The notes under the pieces were generated by a model that was not told where the DNA came from, did no database searches, and was given only the letters and a program-made list of their open reading frames with translations. This document shows positions 47,397 through 54,706 of a stretch of DNA of 64,000 nucleotides, piece by piece. Position numbers and translations under genes: made by a program. Source of the DNA: Devosia sp. (GTDB lineage Bacteria > Pseudomonadota > Alphaproteobacteria > Rhizobiales > Devosiaceae); contig NZ_JAFKHE010000024.1 of assembly GCF_017307495.1 (NCBI RefSeq), positions 62,001 to 126,000 on the forward strand. The letters are read 5' to 3'. The stretch's first letter is position 1. Every line of letters starts with the position of its first letter.

Positions 47397-47855
47397 CATC
47401 GGTGGTCACCGCACCACCCCCACCCTCGGTCCCTCCCCCCAAGGGGGAGGGAGGCGCTGGCCGCATCCCACCCTGTTCGCCTGCCATCAGGGGACGCCCT
47501 GCCGTTCCCGCCACCGGCCGTCATCCCCGCGAACGCCGGGGGACCCACGGCTCAGACCGCCGGGCCGAATGCGGACGGTTCCCGACTGTTGCAGATGGGT
47601 CGGCAACACCACGCCGGAAAGCGGCCGGGGCACTGGGTCCCGGCGTTCGCTGGGATGACGATCGTGGTCCTGGCAGGAAACCACAGAGACAATGGTTGTC
47701 ACCCACGCCCCGCACCCTGGGCGCGGCGTCTATCGGTGGTCCCCGCACCACCCCCACCCTCGGTCCCTCCTCTCAAGGGGGAGGGAGGCGCTGGCCGCAT
47801 CCCACCGTGCTCGCCTGCCATCAGGGGACGCCCTCTCGTTCTCGCCGCCGGCCTG
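47397..47855. repeat. Two direct copies of a ~124-bp element
   Basis: 47397-47520 and 47731-47855 are nearly identical (both contain CACCCTCGGTCCCTCC, an AAGGGGGAGGG hairpin arm, GGAGGCGCTGGCCGCATCCC and GCCTGCCATCAGGGGACGCC). The core is the same C-rich hairpin family as at 21349-21917; the flanking 60 bases are specific to this locus. Confidence 0.82.
47520..47659. repeat. GTCAT-family palindromic element, long variant
   Basis: It begins GTCATCCCCGCGAACGCCGG and ends with the complementary CGGCGTTCGCTGGGATGAC at 47641-47659, so its ends form an inverted repeat around a longer (about 95-base) centre. It sits exactly between the two direct repeats at 47397 and 47731. Confidence 0.65.
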
Positions 47856-47907
47856 TGGCGCGCATTCGCCGAGAAGCCGCCTGCCGACGAATGGTGGCTC
47901 GTTTGGC

Positions 47908-47939
47908 AAAAAAAGAAGGGCCGCCCGGAGGCGACCCTT
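47908..47939 (-). terminator. Terminator of the 23-codon gene
   Basis: A 10-bp stem (47930-47939 with 47916-47925, one G-T wobble), loop TCCG on the minus strand, then CTTTTTTT. It lies 57 bases after the small gene's stop and belongs to no other visible gene. Confidence 0.82.
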
Positions 47940-47996
47940 CCCGATTTCGCGGTGTTCGAAGCGGCCCTTCGCCCTCGCGGGGCAGGAAGGCTTCGA

Positions 47997-48068
47997 TCAG
48001 GCCAGAGGCTGCTCCGAGCTGCCGGAGATTCCAAAGCCCTTCGAAACCGACGATTTCTTGTGAGACAT
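47997..48068 (-). CDS. Small gene of 23 codons with very strong ribosome-binding site
   Basis: ATG 48068-48066 to TGA 47999-47997 encodes a 23-residue peptide that starts MSHKKSSVSKGFG and ends EQPLA: basic N-terminal half, Gly/Ser-rich centre, no cysteine and no membrane segment. AAGGAGGTGATTCA directly precedes the ATG: AAGGAGGTGAT is the full complement of the 16S anti-Shine-Dalgarno, a stronger site than any other gene here has. A canonical terminator follows. It could be a free-standing microprotein, a leader peptide or a modified-peptide precursor; no modification enzymes are nearby. Function unknown. Confidence 0.62.
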   Translation of the reverse strand: MSHKKSSVSKGFGISGSSEQPLA

Positions 48069-48179
48069 TGAATCACCTCCTTGGGGCTGGTTGAACATGC
48101 ACCAAAGGTGGGCCCGATGCGCGTCGATGACAAGGGCAAACCGGCAACACCCGCGAGCGATCGGCCGGCGCAAATCAAA

Positions 48180-48211
48180 GGCCCCGCCACGGCGGCTGCC
48201 GGGGCGGGGCC
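48180..48211 (-). terminator. Probable terminator of the second Omp gene
   Basis: A 9-bp perfect stem GGCCCCGCC / GGCGGGGCC (48180-48188 with 48203-48211), loop of 14, followed on the minus strand by TTTGATTTG. Confidence 0.65.
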
Positions 48212-48246
48212 AGGTCGTCGGTGCGATCAGACGATCGCCAGCCGCA

Positions 48247-48903
48247 TCAGAAGCGGAAGTTCACGCCGGCCGTGATCGCGTGCGAGGTCAGGCCGAAGTC
48301 GGTGTCGGTGAGGCCGAGGGTGTAGGTCTTGGTGCCGTAGTCGCTGTAGCGGTACTGCAGGTCGAGCGACACGTTGTCGGCAACGGCGAATTCCACGCCG
48401 GCGCCGGCGGTCCAGCCGGTGTGCAGCTGGGTGTCTTCGCTCGGGCCCCCAGCGTCGGTGACGGTGTTGTTGGCGAAGGCCACACCGGCGGTGACGTACG
48501 GCAGGAAGGCGCCCGCGTCGATGCCGAGACGGCCGCGGATGCTGCCGGTCCAGTCGGTGTTGTACGAAACCGCGGCGGTATCGCCGCCGTTGATGTCGGC
48601 CCAGGCCACGTCGGCCACGATGCCGGCGACCAGCGCCTCGGAAACGGTGAAGTTGTAGCCGGCGGTCACGCCGAGCTGCCAGCCCTCACCCTCGTAGTTG
48701 GTGCTGGCGGCGTCGTCAGCGAGCGTGCCCCAGCCGTAGCCGGCGAACGCACCGATGAACGCGCCGTCCCAGTTGCCGCCGGCGGTGTCGACGATGCCGA
48801 CGGCCGGAGCGGGTTCAGAGACGATCAGGTCGGCAGCCGAGGCCGCCGACGCGAGGGAGACGCCAGCCACACCGGCCAGCAGAGCAATTGCAAAGCGATT
48901 CAT
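48247..48903 (-). CDS. Outer-membrane beta-barrel protein, Omp25/31-like, paralogue 2
   Basis: This 218-residue protein has a signal peptide (MNRFAIALLAGVAGVSLASAASA, mature ADLIVSEPAPAVG), eight-strand barrel beats matching paralogues 1 and 3 (NWDGAFIGAFAGYGWGTL, GSIRGRLGIDAGAFLPYVTAGVAFA, VSLDLQYRYSDYG) and a terminal GVNFRF. It shares the N-terminal mature motif DLIV-EPAPAVG with paralogue 3. The leader of 248 bases upstream (48904-49151) holds the paralogue 3 terminator and no gene. Confidence 0.9.
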   Translation of the reverse strand: MNRFAIALLAGVAGVSLASAASAADLIVSEPAPAVGIVDTAGGNWDGAFIGAFAGYGWGTLADDAASTNYEGEGWQLGVTAGYNFTVSEALVAGIVADVAWADINGGDTAAVSYNTDWTGSIRGRLGIDAGAFLPYVTAGVAFANNTVTDAGGPSEDTQLHTGWTAGAGVEFAVADNVSLDLQYRYSDYGTKTYTLGLTDTDFGLTSHAITAGVNFRF

Positions 48904-49101
48904 AGAGTCTACTCCAAGAGAGGGAGCCTGATCGCAAGACCAGGTCGCCGAGGCCTAGACCCTGAAAACGACAAAAGCGACCTCTCCGATCCCGGAAAGT
49001 GTCGCCTTGGTGGCCTCTTGGAGAGAGTCGTAGCTTTCCCGCCACACCTGTCTCCGGCATGGCGATTTCAAGGCACGAATGGGGAATTTCGGAGAATTCG
49101 A

Positions 49102-49125
49102 CCCCGCCCGGCGAACCGGACGGGG
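49102..49125 (-). terminator. Terminator of the third Omp gene with UUCG tetraloop
   Basis: A 10-bp stem with one wobble (49116-49125 with 49102-49111); on the minus strand the loop reads TTCG closed by C-G, the very stable UUCG tetraloop. A modest T-rich stretch follows (TCGAATTCT). Confidence 0.68.
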
Positions 49126-49151
49126 CCGACTTCGGAGGTTCTGTCGCTGAC

Positions 49152-49856
49152 CTAGAAGTGGAAGTTCATCCCGGCCGTGATGCGATCGGTCTGGAGACCG
49201 AACACCGGGTTGAATGGACCAGCGCCCACATCATATTCCTGCTCGTCGTACCAGCTGTGGCGGTACTGCAGGTCGAGCGAGATGTTTTCTGCGACTGAGA
49301 CGGCCACGCCGACACCGGCCGTCCAGCCCATGTGGGTAGCGTCAGCGGTCTCGTTGGCAAAGTCGGAGTAGTGGCTGGCGTTGGCAAATGCCAAACCGGC
49401 GGTCAGGTACGGCATGAATGCGCCGGCATCCCATCCAGCGACGCCGCGGATCGAGCCTTCCCAGTTGATGGTGTTTTCGGCGTCGCCAATGATGGGACCG
49501 AAATAGTCAGTGCCCGAAACGTTCGACCAGGCGATGTCACCGGCAACACCGAGCACGAAGGAACCACCGACGGTGAAGTTGGCGCCCGCGGTGACGCCGA
49601 GCAGCCAGCCGCTGAGATCGAGGTCGCAGCCCTCGTCATCGGACCCGCATGGCCCGCCCCCGCCATTGGTATGGTCCGCCAAGCCCCAGCCGGCGCCCGC
49701 GAACACGCCGACATACGGCCCGTCCCAGTTACCGCCCATATCCACGACGCCAACGGCCGGCGCGGGCTCGTCGACAATCAGGTCCGCTGCAAAAGCGCCC
49801 GACGACAGACCTGCGGCCATCGCGGACGCAACGAAAATAGTCTTAGTGAATCTCAT
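49152..49856 (-). CDS. Outer-membrane beta-barrel protein, Omp25/31-like, paralogue 3
   Basis: This 234-residue protein has a signal peptide cleaved after GAFA (mature ADLIVDEPAPAVGVVD), the barrel beats NWDGPYVGVFAGAGWG, GSIRGVAGWDAGAFMPYLTAGLAFA, ISLDLQYRHSWYD, and a terminal GMNFHF. One extracellular loop carries an acidic, glycine-rich insertion with two cysteines (GGGGPCGSDDEGCD, about residues 65-78) not seen in the other two, which could form a disulfide. ATG 49856. Confidence 0.9.
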   Translation of the reverse strand: MRFTKTIFVASAMAAGLSSGAFAADLIVDEPAPAVGVVDMGGNWDGPYVGVFAGAGWGLADHTNGGGGPCGSDDEGCDLDLSGWLLGVTAGANFTVGGSFVLGVAGDIAWSNVSGTDYFGPIIGDAENTINWEGSIRGVAGWDAGAFMPYLTAGLAFANASHYSDFANETADATHMGWTAGVGVAVSVAENISLDLQYRHSWYDEQEYDVGAGPFNPVFGLQTDRITAGMNFHF

Positions 49857-50235
49857 GCTTGCCTCCTACTAGGTAAGGACAGTCAACCATGCCTCCGCCG
49901 CGGAATCGAGCGGATTCCGCCCAGTAATCGCTGTGTTTGCCGGAGTGTTGCAGCGCCGCATCAATGGTTGCCGGTCCACCCGCGACAGAATTTATGTTGC
50001 CTGACAGCCCAGTAAGTGGCGAACGCGGTCGAGACGACCGCCCTGATCACGGCGCCGTGAACTTGCCGGCTACTTGTGGCGGAGGTTCGACAACTGTCTT
50101 CACGGCGCGGTGAGGCCGAGCGGGGCAACATCGATTCTGCTTGCCGGATGGCTGGCGCCCGAATGAAGAAGAAGGCTGGCGCCAGAAAGCAGAACCCCCG
50201 GCAGCCGGTTCGGCGCCAGGGGCTCGCTGAAAGGA
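49857..50235. other. 379-base gap between omp3 and tRNA-Val(CAC)
   Basis: It should contain the omp3 promoter near 49880-49960. Close to the tRNA, CTGGCGCC and GGCGCCAG repeats (50173-50180 and 50204-50211) could form a tRNA-downstream hairpin on the minus strand. No gene with a convincing start or codon pattern was seen. Confidence 0.5.
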
Positions 50236-50310
50236 TGGTGGGTGCGACAGGGATTGAACCTGTGACCCCCGCCGTGTGAAGGCGATGCTCTCCCGCTGAG
50301 CTACGCACCC
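50236..50310 (-). tRNA. tRNA-Val, anticodon CAC
   Basis: A complete cloverleaf on the minus strand: acceptor GGGTGCG/CGCACCC, D arm GCTC..GAGC, anticodon stem TCGCC/GGCGG with loop TTCACAC (anticodon CAC), T arm ACAGG-TTCAATC-CCTGT, discriminator A and encoded CCA. It reads valine codon GUG. Confidence 0.95.
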
Positions 50311-50376
50311 ATCCTCGGGGCCGCCGGCCGGATCGGCCGCGGCGGGAATTCGGGGCCCGGTGCATCGGGCCGTTGC

Positions 50377-50458
50377 CATTCGAGCATAGCTCTCATGGCC
50401 TTCTCACCTAAGATCATGCCACTGGCATGAGCTTGCCCCCCTGGGGCCGTTTCGAAGG
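50377..50458. repeat. ~80-bp repeat with hairpin, copy A (between the tRNA genes)
   Basis: It matches copy B (50673-50750) from CATTCG(A/G)GCA through CTCTCATGGCCTTCTC to TCGAAG. Inside, TCATGCC-ACT-GGCATGA forms a 7-bp hairpin, while copy B has TCGCTCC-ACT-GGAGCGA, so the stem is kept by paired changes. Confidence 0.75.
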
Positions 50459-50459
50459 A

Positions 50460-50534
50460 TGGTGGGTGTAACAGGGATTGAACCTGTGACCCCTACCATG
50501 TCAAGGTAGTGCTCTCCCGCTGAGCTATACACCC
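50460..50534 (-). tRNA. tRNA-Val, anticodon GAC
   Basis: A complete cloverleaf on the minus strand: acceptor GGGTGTA/TACACCC, D arm GCTC..GAGC, anticodon stem CTACC/GGTAG with loop TTGACAT (anticodon GAC), T arm ACAGG-TTCAATC-CCTGT, discriminator A and encoded CCA. It reads GUC/GUU. It lies 149 bases upstream of tRNA-Val(CAC) on the same strand. Confidence 0.95.
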
Positions 50535-50672
50535 ATCACTTCGCCGCACCGCCGGGCGCCGCCCGCCGTTGCGAGCGGGGATAGACCATAAAACCCGTTT
50601 GCGGGTCAAGGGTCAATTCCGGGGGTGGAAAAGGAGGGCCGCAAGGTTGCTTTTCGTCGCTCTCCGGCGAGC

Positions 50673-50750
50673 CATTCGGGCACAGCTCTCATGGCCTTCT
50701 CGCCTCAGATCGCTCCACTGGAGCGATGCGGCCTACGGGACGGCTCGAAG
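50673..50750. repeat. ~80-bp repeat with hairpin, copy B
   Basis: Same family as 50377-50458; hairpin TCGCTCC-ACT-GGAGCGA at about 50709-50726. The two copies flank tRNA-Val(GAC). Confidence 0.75.
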
Positions 50751-50806
50751 CCCCTCATCCGGCGCTTCGCGCCAACTTCTCCCTCAAGGGGAGAAGGAAG
50801 CCCCGG
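50749..50806. repeat. RIME-like half element
   Basis: AAGCCCCTCATCCGGCGCTT, then a palindrome CTCCCTCAAGGGGAG: one hairpin half of the mosaic elements at 43638 and 53375. It ends ten bases before the cpdR stop. Confidence 0.65.
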
Positions 50807-50815
50807 GGGGAGGAA

Positions 50816-51178
50816 TCACGCCGCGAGCAGGCGCTCGACCTCGTGCACCAGGTCCTTGAGGTGGAAGGGCTTGCTGAGCACCGAGGCATCCCGGGGCGCC
50901 TCCGAGTCGGGATTGAGCGCGACGGCGGCAAAGCCGGTGATGAACATCACCTTGAGGTCGGGGTCCAGTTCGGTAGCGCGGCGGGCCAGCTCGATGCCGT
51001 CCATCTCCGGCATCACGATATCGCTGAGCAGCAGCGAGAACGGCTCCTCGCGCAGCCGTTCATAGGCCGACCTGCCGTTGTCGAACGAGACGACCTCGTA
51101 GCCGGCGGTCTTGAGGGCGCGGGTGAGGAACTGGCGCATGTCGTTGTCGTCCTCGGCCAGCAGAATGCGCTTCATCAT
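50816..51178 (-). CDS. cpdR: CpdR-type cell-cycle response regulator
   Basis: This 120-residue single receiver domain has RILLAEDDNDMRQFL (acidic pair), phospho-acceptor Asp in LLSDIVMPEMDGIELARRA (about residue 53), and SKPFHLKDLVHEVERLL with the conserved Lys. The whole sequence closely follows rhizobial CpdR, which in its unphosphorylated state directs ClpXP to degrade CtrA and other cell-cycle proteins. ATG 51178 or 51175 (the second matches the usual N-terminus better). It is divergent from N-formylglutamate amidohydrolase, a conserved rhizobial arrangement. Confidence 0.93.
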   Translation of the reverse strand: MMKRILLAEDDNDMRQFLTRALKTAGYEVVSFDNGRSAYERLREEPFSLLLSDIVMPEMDGIELARRATELDPDLKVMFITGFAAVALNPDSEAPRDASVLSKPFHLKDLVHEVERLLAA

Positions 51179-51333
51179 CTTCTCTCGCGGTCCCCGTTTC
51201 CGGCGTTCTGCCGGTACTCTAGGAGCTGATGTTTAATGCAAGTTTTCCCGATCGGAAACCGGCACCAGCCAAACGTCAACATCCGGCTGACGGCTTATGG
51301 ACATTCGTCAGGCGGCGCGGCACATTAAATGCC

Positions 51334-52263
51334 ATGACGAGGCGCTTCGGCGCGTGGGGAGCCCCGGTGCAGTCCGACTATTGGGACAGGCCAGCATTCG
51401 AGACCATCCGGCCCCGCCGGGTGACGGCCCCGCTGGTTTTCAGCTCCGCCCATTCCGGCCGCGACTATCCCGAGCGCTTCCTGCAGATGACCCGGCTCGA
51501 CCACCTGTCGATCCGCCAGTCCGAGGACGCCTTCGTCGACGAACTGTTCGCCCGCGCGCCGCACCTCGGCGCGCCGCTGGTCCGGGCGCATTTTCCGCGT
51601 GCCTATCTCGACGTCAACCGCGAGCCCTGGGAACTCGATCCCACCATGTTCGTCGAACCGCTCTCGGACCGGTTCAACACCACCAGTCCCCGCGTCGCCG
51701 CCGGGCTGGGCACGCTGGCCCGGGTGGTGGCAGAGAACAAGCCGATCTATCGCGAGCGGCTGACGCTGGACGATGCGCGGATGCGCATCGAGGGCATCTA
51801 CCAGCCCTACCACGCCACCCTGCAGCGCCTGCTCACCGAGGCGCACGGCAGCTTCGGCGTCGCGGTGCTGATCGACTGCCACTCGATGCCGCGGCTGTCG
51901 CGCTCCGGCGACCGGCTCGGGCCCGACATCGTGCTCGGCGACCGCTACGGCACGACCTGCGCGCCGATTCTCGCCGACCTGGCCGAGATGATCTTCGCCG
52001 GCGCCGGACTGCGCGTGGCGCGCAACCGGCCCTATGCCGGCGGCTTCTGCACCCGCACCTACGGGCGCCCCCAGCACGGCGTGCATGCGCTGCAGATCGA
52101 GATCAGCCGGCACCTCTACATGAACGAGGTCACGCTGGAAAAGAATGACGGCTTTGCCGCCATGCGGCAGCTCGTCGACCGACTGCTGACGACGCTGATC
52201 GCCATGGACCCGGGGCTGTTGCAGCCGGCCGTGCCGGCGGGACAAAGATACGCTGCGGAGTGA
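51334..52263 (+). CDS. N-formylglutamate amidohydrolase family protein
   Basis: This protein of about 309 residues has the family motifs VFSSAHSGRDYP (N-terminal zinc-site region), DVNREPWELDP, LIDCHSMP with probable metal-binding His, and the C-terminal GVHALQIEISRHLYM. It hydrolyses N-formylglutamate or a similar formyl/acyl amino acid. ATG 51334 is chosen; the frame extends to 51229 but those codons overlap the promoter region shared with cpdR, and no strong Shine-Dalgarno decides. It is followed by the sRNA on the opposite strand and by hisN, as in other rhizobia. Confidence 0.9.
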   Translation: MTRRFGAWGAPVQSDYWDRPAFETIRPRRVTAPLVFSSAHSGRDYPERFLQMTRLDHLSIRQSEDAFVDELFARAPHLGAPLVRAHFPRAYLDVNREPWELDPTMFVEPLSDRFNTTSPRVAAGLGTLARVVAENKPIYRERLTLDDARMRIEGIYQPYHATLQRLLTEAHGSFGVAVLIDCHSMPRLSRSGDRLGPDIVLGDRYGTTCAPILADLAEMIFAGAGLRVARNRPYAGGFCTRTYGRPQHGVHALQIEISRHLYMNEVTLEKNDGFAAMRQLVDRLLTTLIAMDPGLLQPAVPAGQRYAAE

Positions 52264-52280
52264 GGTACACCGCGCCCCAG

Positions 52281-52357
52281 AAAAACGGGCCGCCGGAGCG
52301 GCCCAGTCAAGGGAGGAAACGATTGGCAGCCAGACGCCTGGGCCCAAGTCGCGGCGA
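52281..52357 (-). ncRNA. Probable mmgR/suhB-type trans-acting sRNA
   Basis: On the minus strand a terminator GGGCCGC-TCCG-GCGGCCC (52304-52287) ends in G then TTTTT, with no minus-strand gene in front of it. Just upstream is the pyrimidine-rich single-stranded motif TTTCCTCCCTTGAC, resembling the anti-Shine-Dalgarno motif of the suhB/mmgR sRNA family. The genomic place, between N-formylglutamate amidohydrolase and an inositol-monophosphatase-family gene next to cpdR, is as I recall for mmgR of Sinorhizobium meliloti, which limits polyhydroxybutyrate. The 5' end is estimated from the roughly 77-nt length of that RNA. Confidence 0.58.
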
Positions 52358-52562
52358 AGGTTTCGAGCCGCCCATCCATCATGCACCTTCCGGAGTGAAC
52401 TGATTTGCGCACCGGAACAAGGCGAACTGAAGTCATCAACAGGAAATTCGCAACCCTGTTGCAAAAATGATTCAGGACTGCCAAGCACTATTCGGCGCGG
52501 CCGGTTCAAAGCAGCGGCTAATGTGCTGTGAAACTTAAACAAAAGCCGGCGCGGGGGCCTGC

Positions 52563-53369
52563 ATGACCGATACTCTTCTTGGCGGGCTCGACGCCGACCT
52601 GGTTGGCCGCACGCTGCTCGATGCCGCCGAAATTGCGGCGGAGCACACCCTGCCCCGCTTCCGCTCGGGCCTTGCGGTGGACAACAAGCTCGAACAGGGC
52701 TTCGACCCGGTGACCGAAGCCGACCGCGAGGCGGAGCGCGCCATCCGCGAGCTGCTCGGCGAGCGCTTCCCGGAGCACGCCATCATCGGCGAGGAGTGGG
52801 ACGACAAGCAGGGGAGCGGGCGCTTCGCCTGGATCATCGACCCCATCGACGGCACTCGCGCCTTCATCACCGGCGTGCCGGTCTGGGGCACGCTGGTCGG
52901 GCTGACCGTCGATGGCAAGGCCGTCGCGGGCCTCATGGCGCAGCCCTTCACCGGCGAGATCTACATGAGCCTCCCCGGCGAGGCGAGCTACTACCGCGGC
53001 TTCGACAAGGAGCCGATGCACACGTCGCGGGTCACCGAGCTCGGCAAGGCCAAGCTGACCACCACGTCGCCTGACCTGTTCGAGCAGAACGGCCTCACCG
53101 GGCCGTGGGACCGGCTGCGCGGCAAGGTACTGACCACGCGCTACGGGCTCGATTGCTACGGCTATGCGCTGATGGCTGCCGGCCACATTGATCTCGTCGT
53201 CGAGGCGGCGCTGAAGGATGTCGACATCTGCCCGCTGATTCCGCTGATCGAGAACGCCGGCGGGGTAGTCACCACGTGGGACGGCGGCCGTGCCGAACAG
53301 GGCGGCAACTGCGTCGCCGCGGCGACGCCGGAACTGCACGCGGCGGCGATGGCAGCGCTCAGGGGGTGA
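52563..53369 (+). CDS. hisN: Histidinol-phosphatase (inositol monophosphatase family)
   Basis: This 268-residue protein has the IMPase metal motifs DPVTEADREAE, GEEW (about residue 77), WIIDPIDGTRAFITG (about residues 90-104) and the late CYGYALMAAGHIDLVVEAALKDVDICPLIPLIENAGG. The RAFITG version, with the spacing seen here, is typical of HisN, the alphaproteobacterial histidinol-phosphate phosphatase; broader sugar- or inositol-phosphatase activity is possible. ATG 52563. The upstream 299-base gap holds the candidate sRNA. Confidence 0.9.
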   Translation: MTDTLLGGLDADLVGRTLLDAAEIAAEHTLPRFRSGLAVDNKLEQGFDPVTEADREAERAIRELLGERFPEHAIIGEEWDDKQGSGRFAWIIDPIDGTRAFITGVPVWGTLVGLTVDGKAVAGLMAQPFTGEIYMSLPGEASYYRGFDKEPMHTSRVTELGKAKLTTTSPDLFEQNGLTGPWDRLRGKVLTTRYGLDCYGYALMAAGHIDLVVEAALKDVDICPLIPLIENAGGVVTTWDGGRAEQGGNCVAAATPELHAAAMAALRG

Positions 53370-53374
53370 CGGAT

Positions 53375-53523
53375 CGTCCCCTCATCCGTCTCGCTTCGCT
53401 CGCCACCTTCTCCCTCGAGGGGAGAAGGAAGAAGGCGCGCCGCCTCGCCGCTGGGGCACCGTGTCCCCTCTCCCCTTGAGGGAGAGGGTGGATCGCGCGA
53501 AGGCCGGGACGGGTGAGGGGACG
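53375..53523. repeat. RIME/MITE-like element with 16-bp terminal inverted repeats
   Basis: CGTCCCCTCATCCGTC (53375-53390) and GACGGGTGAGGGGACG (53508-53523) are inverted repeats with one mismatch; two internal hairpins are present. The 149-bp element exactly fills the space between the hisN and hydrolase stops and may serve as a bidirectional terminator. Confidence 0.8.
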
Positions 53524-53524
53524 C

Positions 53525-54499
53525 CTACGTGCTCTGCTCGGTCACGAACGCATCGAAGGCGGCGAAGACCTGCGCGCGGATGGCGTCGTTTTCCATGAAC
53601 ATCTCGTGCCGGGCGCCGGGCACGACGACGTGCCGGCCGGTGCGCATCCTGAGGCCAAGGGTCTCGATGGCGTTGGTCGACACGATCTGGTCCTGCGCCG
53701 CCGCCAGCATCAGCACCGGGATGCGCACCGCGCCGGGGAACTGGTCGGTGGCCGCACCGGCCATGGCGGCGAAGGCGGACGCGGCCCAGCGCACGGTCGG
53801 AGCCCCGATGGTGAGGTCCGGCCGGGCCTTCAGCACCTCGCTGCTGCGATTGAAGCGGACGGGATCGGAGGTCAGCGGATTGCCGGCAAAGCTCTGCTCG
53901 GTCTGCGGCTTGTCGCCCGGCCGGCCGATCGGAAGGCGTCCGAGCCCGAGACTGGCGAGCGTGCCGGCCAGCCGCGCCATGCCGGCCATGCCGAAGGGCT
54001 GCCCGTCGAGGCCGACCATCGGCGCGGAGAGGAAGATGCGCTCGAACATCATGCGGTCGCGGATGCCGGCGTACAGGCTGACCAGCCCGCCCATCGAGTG
54101 GCCGACGAGATAGTAGGGCGCCGGGCAATCGGGCAGCAGGATCGAGCCGTGGAAGGCCTTGAGGTCCTCCCAGTAGTCGTCGAAGCGCCGGACGTAGCCC
54201 AGTCGCGGGTTACCGATCAGCCGCTGGCTGCCGCCCTGCCCGCGCCAGTCGAAGGTGGCGACGGCAAAGCCGCGCGACTGGAAATCGGCGATCGTCTCGA
54301 AATACTTCTCGATGAACTCGCAGCGGCCCTGCACAAGGCAGATGGTGCCGCGCGGCGCGCCCTGCCCCTTGGGAAAGGTGGCATAGCGCAGCCGGATCTT
54401 GTCGGCGGCCTCGAAATAGCCGACGCGGGCCCCCTCGGGCACCGGGTTGGAGGGCACCACGGCAAGTGTTGGTCCGTTGGGATCGACGATGGCGTTCAT
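53525..54499 (-). CDS. Alpha/beta hydrolase (lysophospholipase/monoglyceride lipase type)
   Basis: This 324-residue protein has the nucleophile elbow GHSMGG (about residue 133), the oxyanion-side motif LVQGRCEFIEKY, the strand DWRGQGGSQR characteristic of PldB-like lysophospholipases, and a late Asp-His pair (AAAQDQIVS; GARHEMFME). No signal peptide. Probable role: hydrolysis of lysolipids or monoacylglycerols; the true substrate is unknown. ATG 54499. Confidence 0.88.
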   Translation of the reverse strand: MNAIVDPNGPTLAVVPSNPVPEGARVGYFEAADKIRLRYATFPKGQGAPRGTICLVQGRCEFIEKYFETIADFQSRGFAVATFDWRGQGGSQRLIGNPRLGYVRRFDDYWEDLKAFHGSILLPDCPAPYYLVGHSMGGLVSLYAGIRDRMMFERIFLSAPMVGLDGQPFGMAGMARLAGTLASLGLGRLPIGRPGDKPQTEQSFAGNPLTSDPVRFNRSSEVLKARPDLTIGAPTVRWAASAFAAMAGAATDQFPGAVRIPVLMLAAAQDQIVSTNAIETLGLRMRTGRHVVVPGARHEMFMENDAIRAQVFAAFDAFVTEQST

Positions 54500-54571
54500 G
54501 GCGATTCCTTAGCGGATTCCGGCGCTTCGCAATATGGTGTGCATGGCACGCGGCGGCCTTCTTCACCAGCC

Positions 54572-54649
54572 GTCATCCCAGCGAAAGCTGGGACCCAACC
54601 ATCCACCTGCGCGGGCTGAGAAATGGGTCCCCGCTTTCTGAGGGATGAC
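54572..54649. repeat. GTCAT-family palindromic element, copy 2
   Basis: It begins GTCATCCCAGCGAAAGCTGG and ends TTCTGAGGGATGAC; the right arm has diverged. Length 78 bp, like the copies at 14686 and 56489. Confidence 0.72.
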
Positions 54650-54706
54650 AGCCTGTAGGAGTGACGATGGTACCCATGGGCAGCCAATCGCCACGCCCCA
54701 AACAGA

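Larger units (their letters stand above)
47213..47996. other. Gap holding the omp1 leader, repeats and a small-gene terminator
   Basis: 47213-47345 is the AT-richer promoter/leader region of the first Omp gene, with two GGTTAAC-type half sites. 47397-47855 holds direct repeats with a GTCAT-family palindrome between them, and 47908-47939 is the terminator of the 23-codon gene. Long open frames crossing here (for example 47355-48094) are artefacts of the repeats. Confidence 0.6.

Noticed and set aside
50236..50534. Integrated element next to the tRNA-Val genes
   Set aside because: No integrase or tRNA 3'-end duplication was seen on either side; flanking genes are conserved housekeeping genes.
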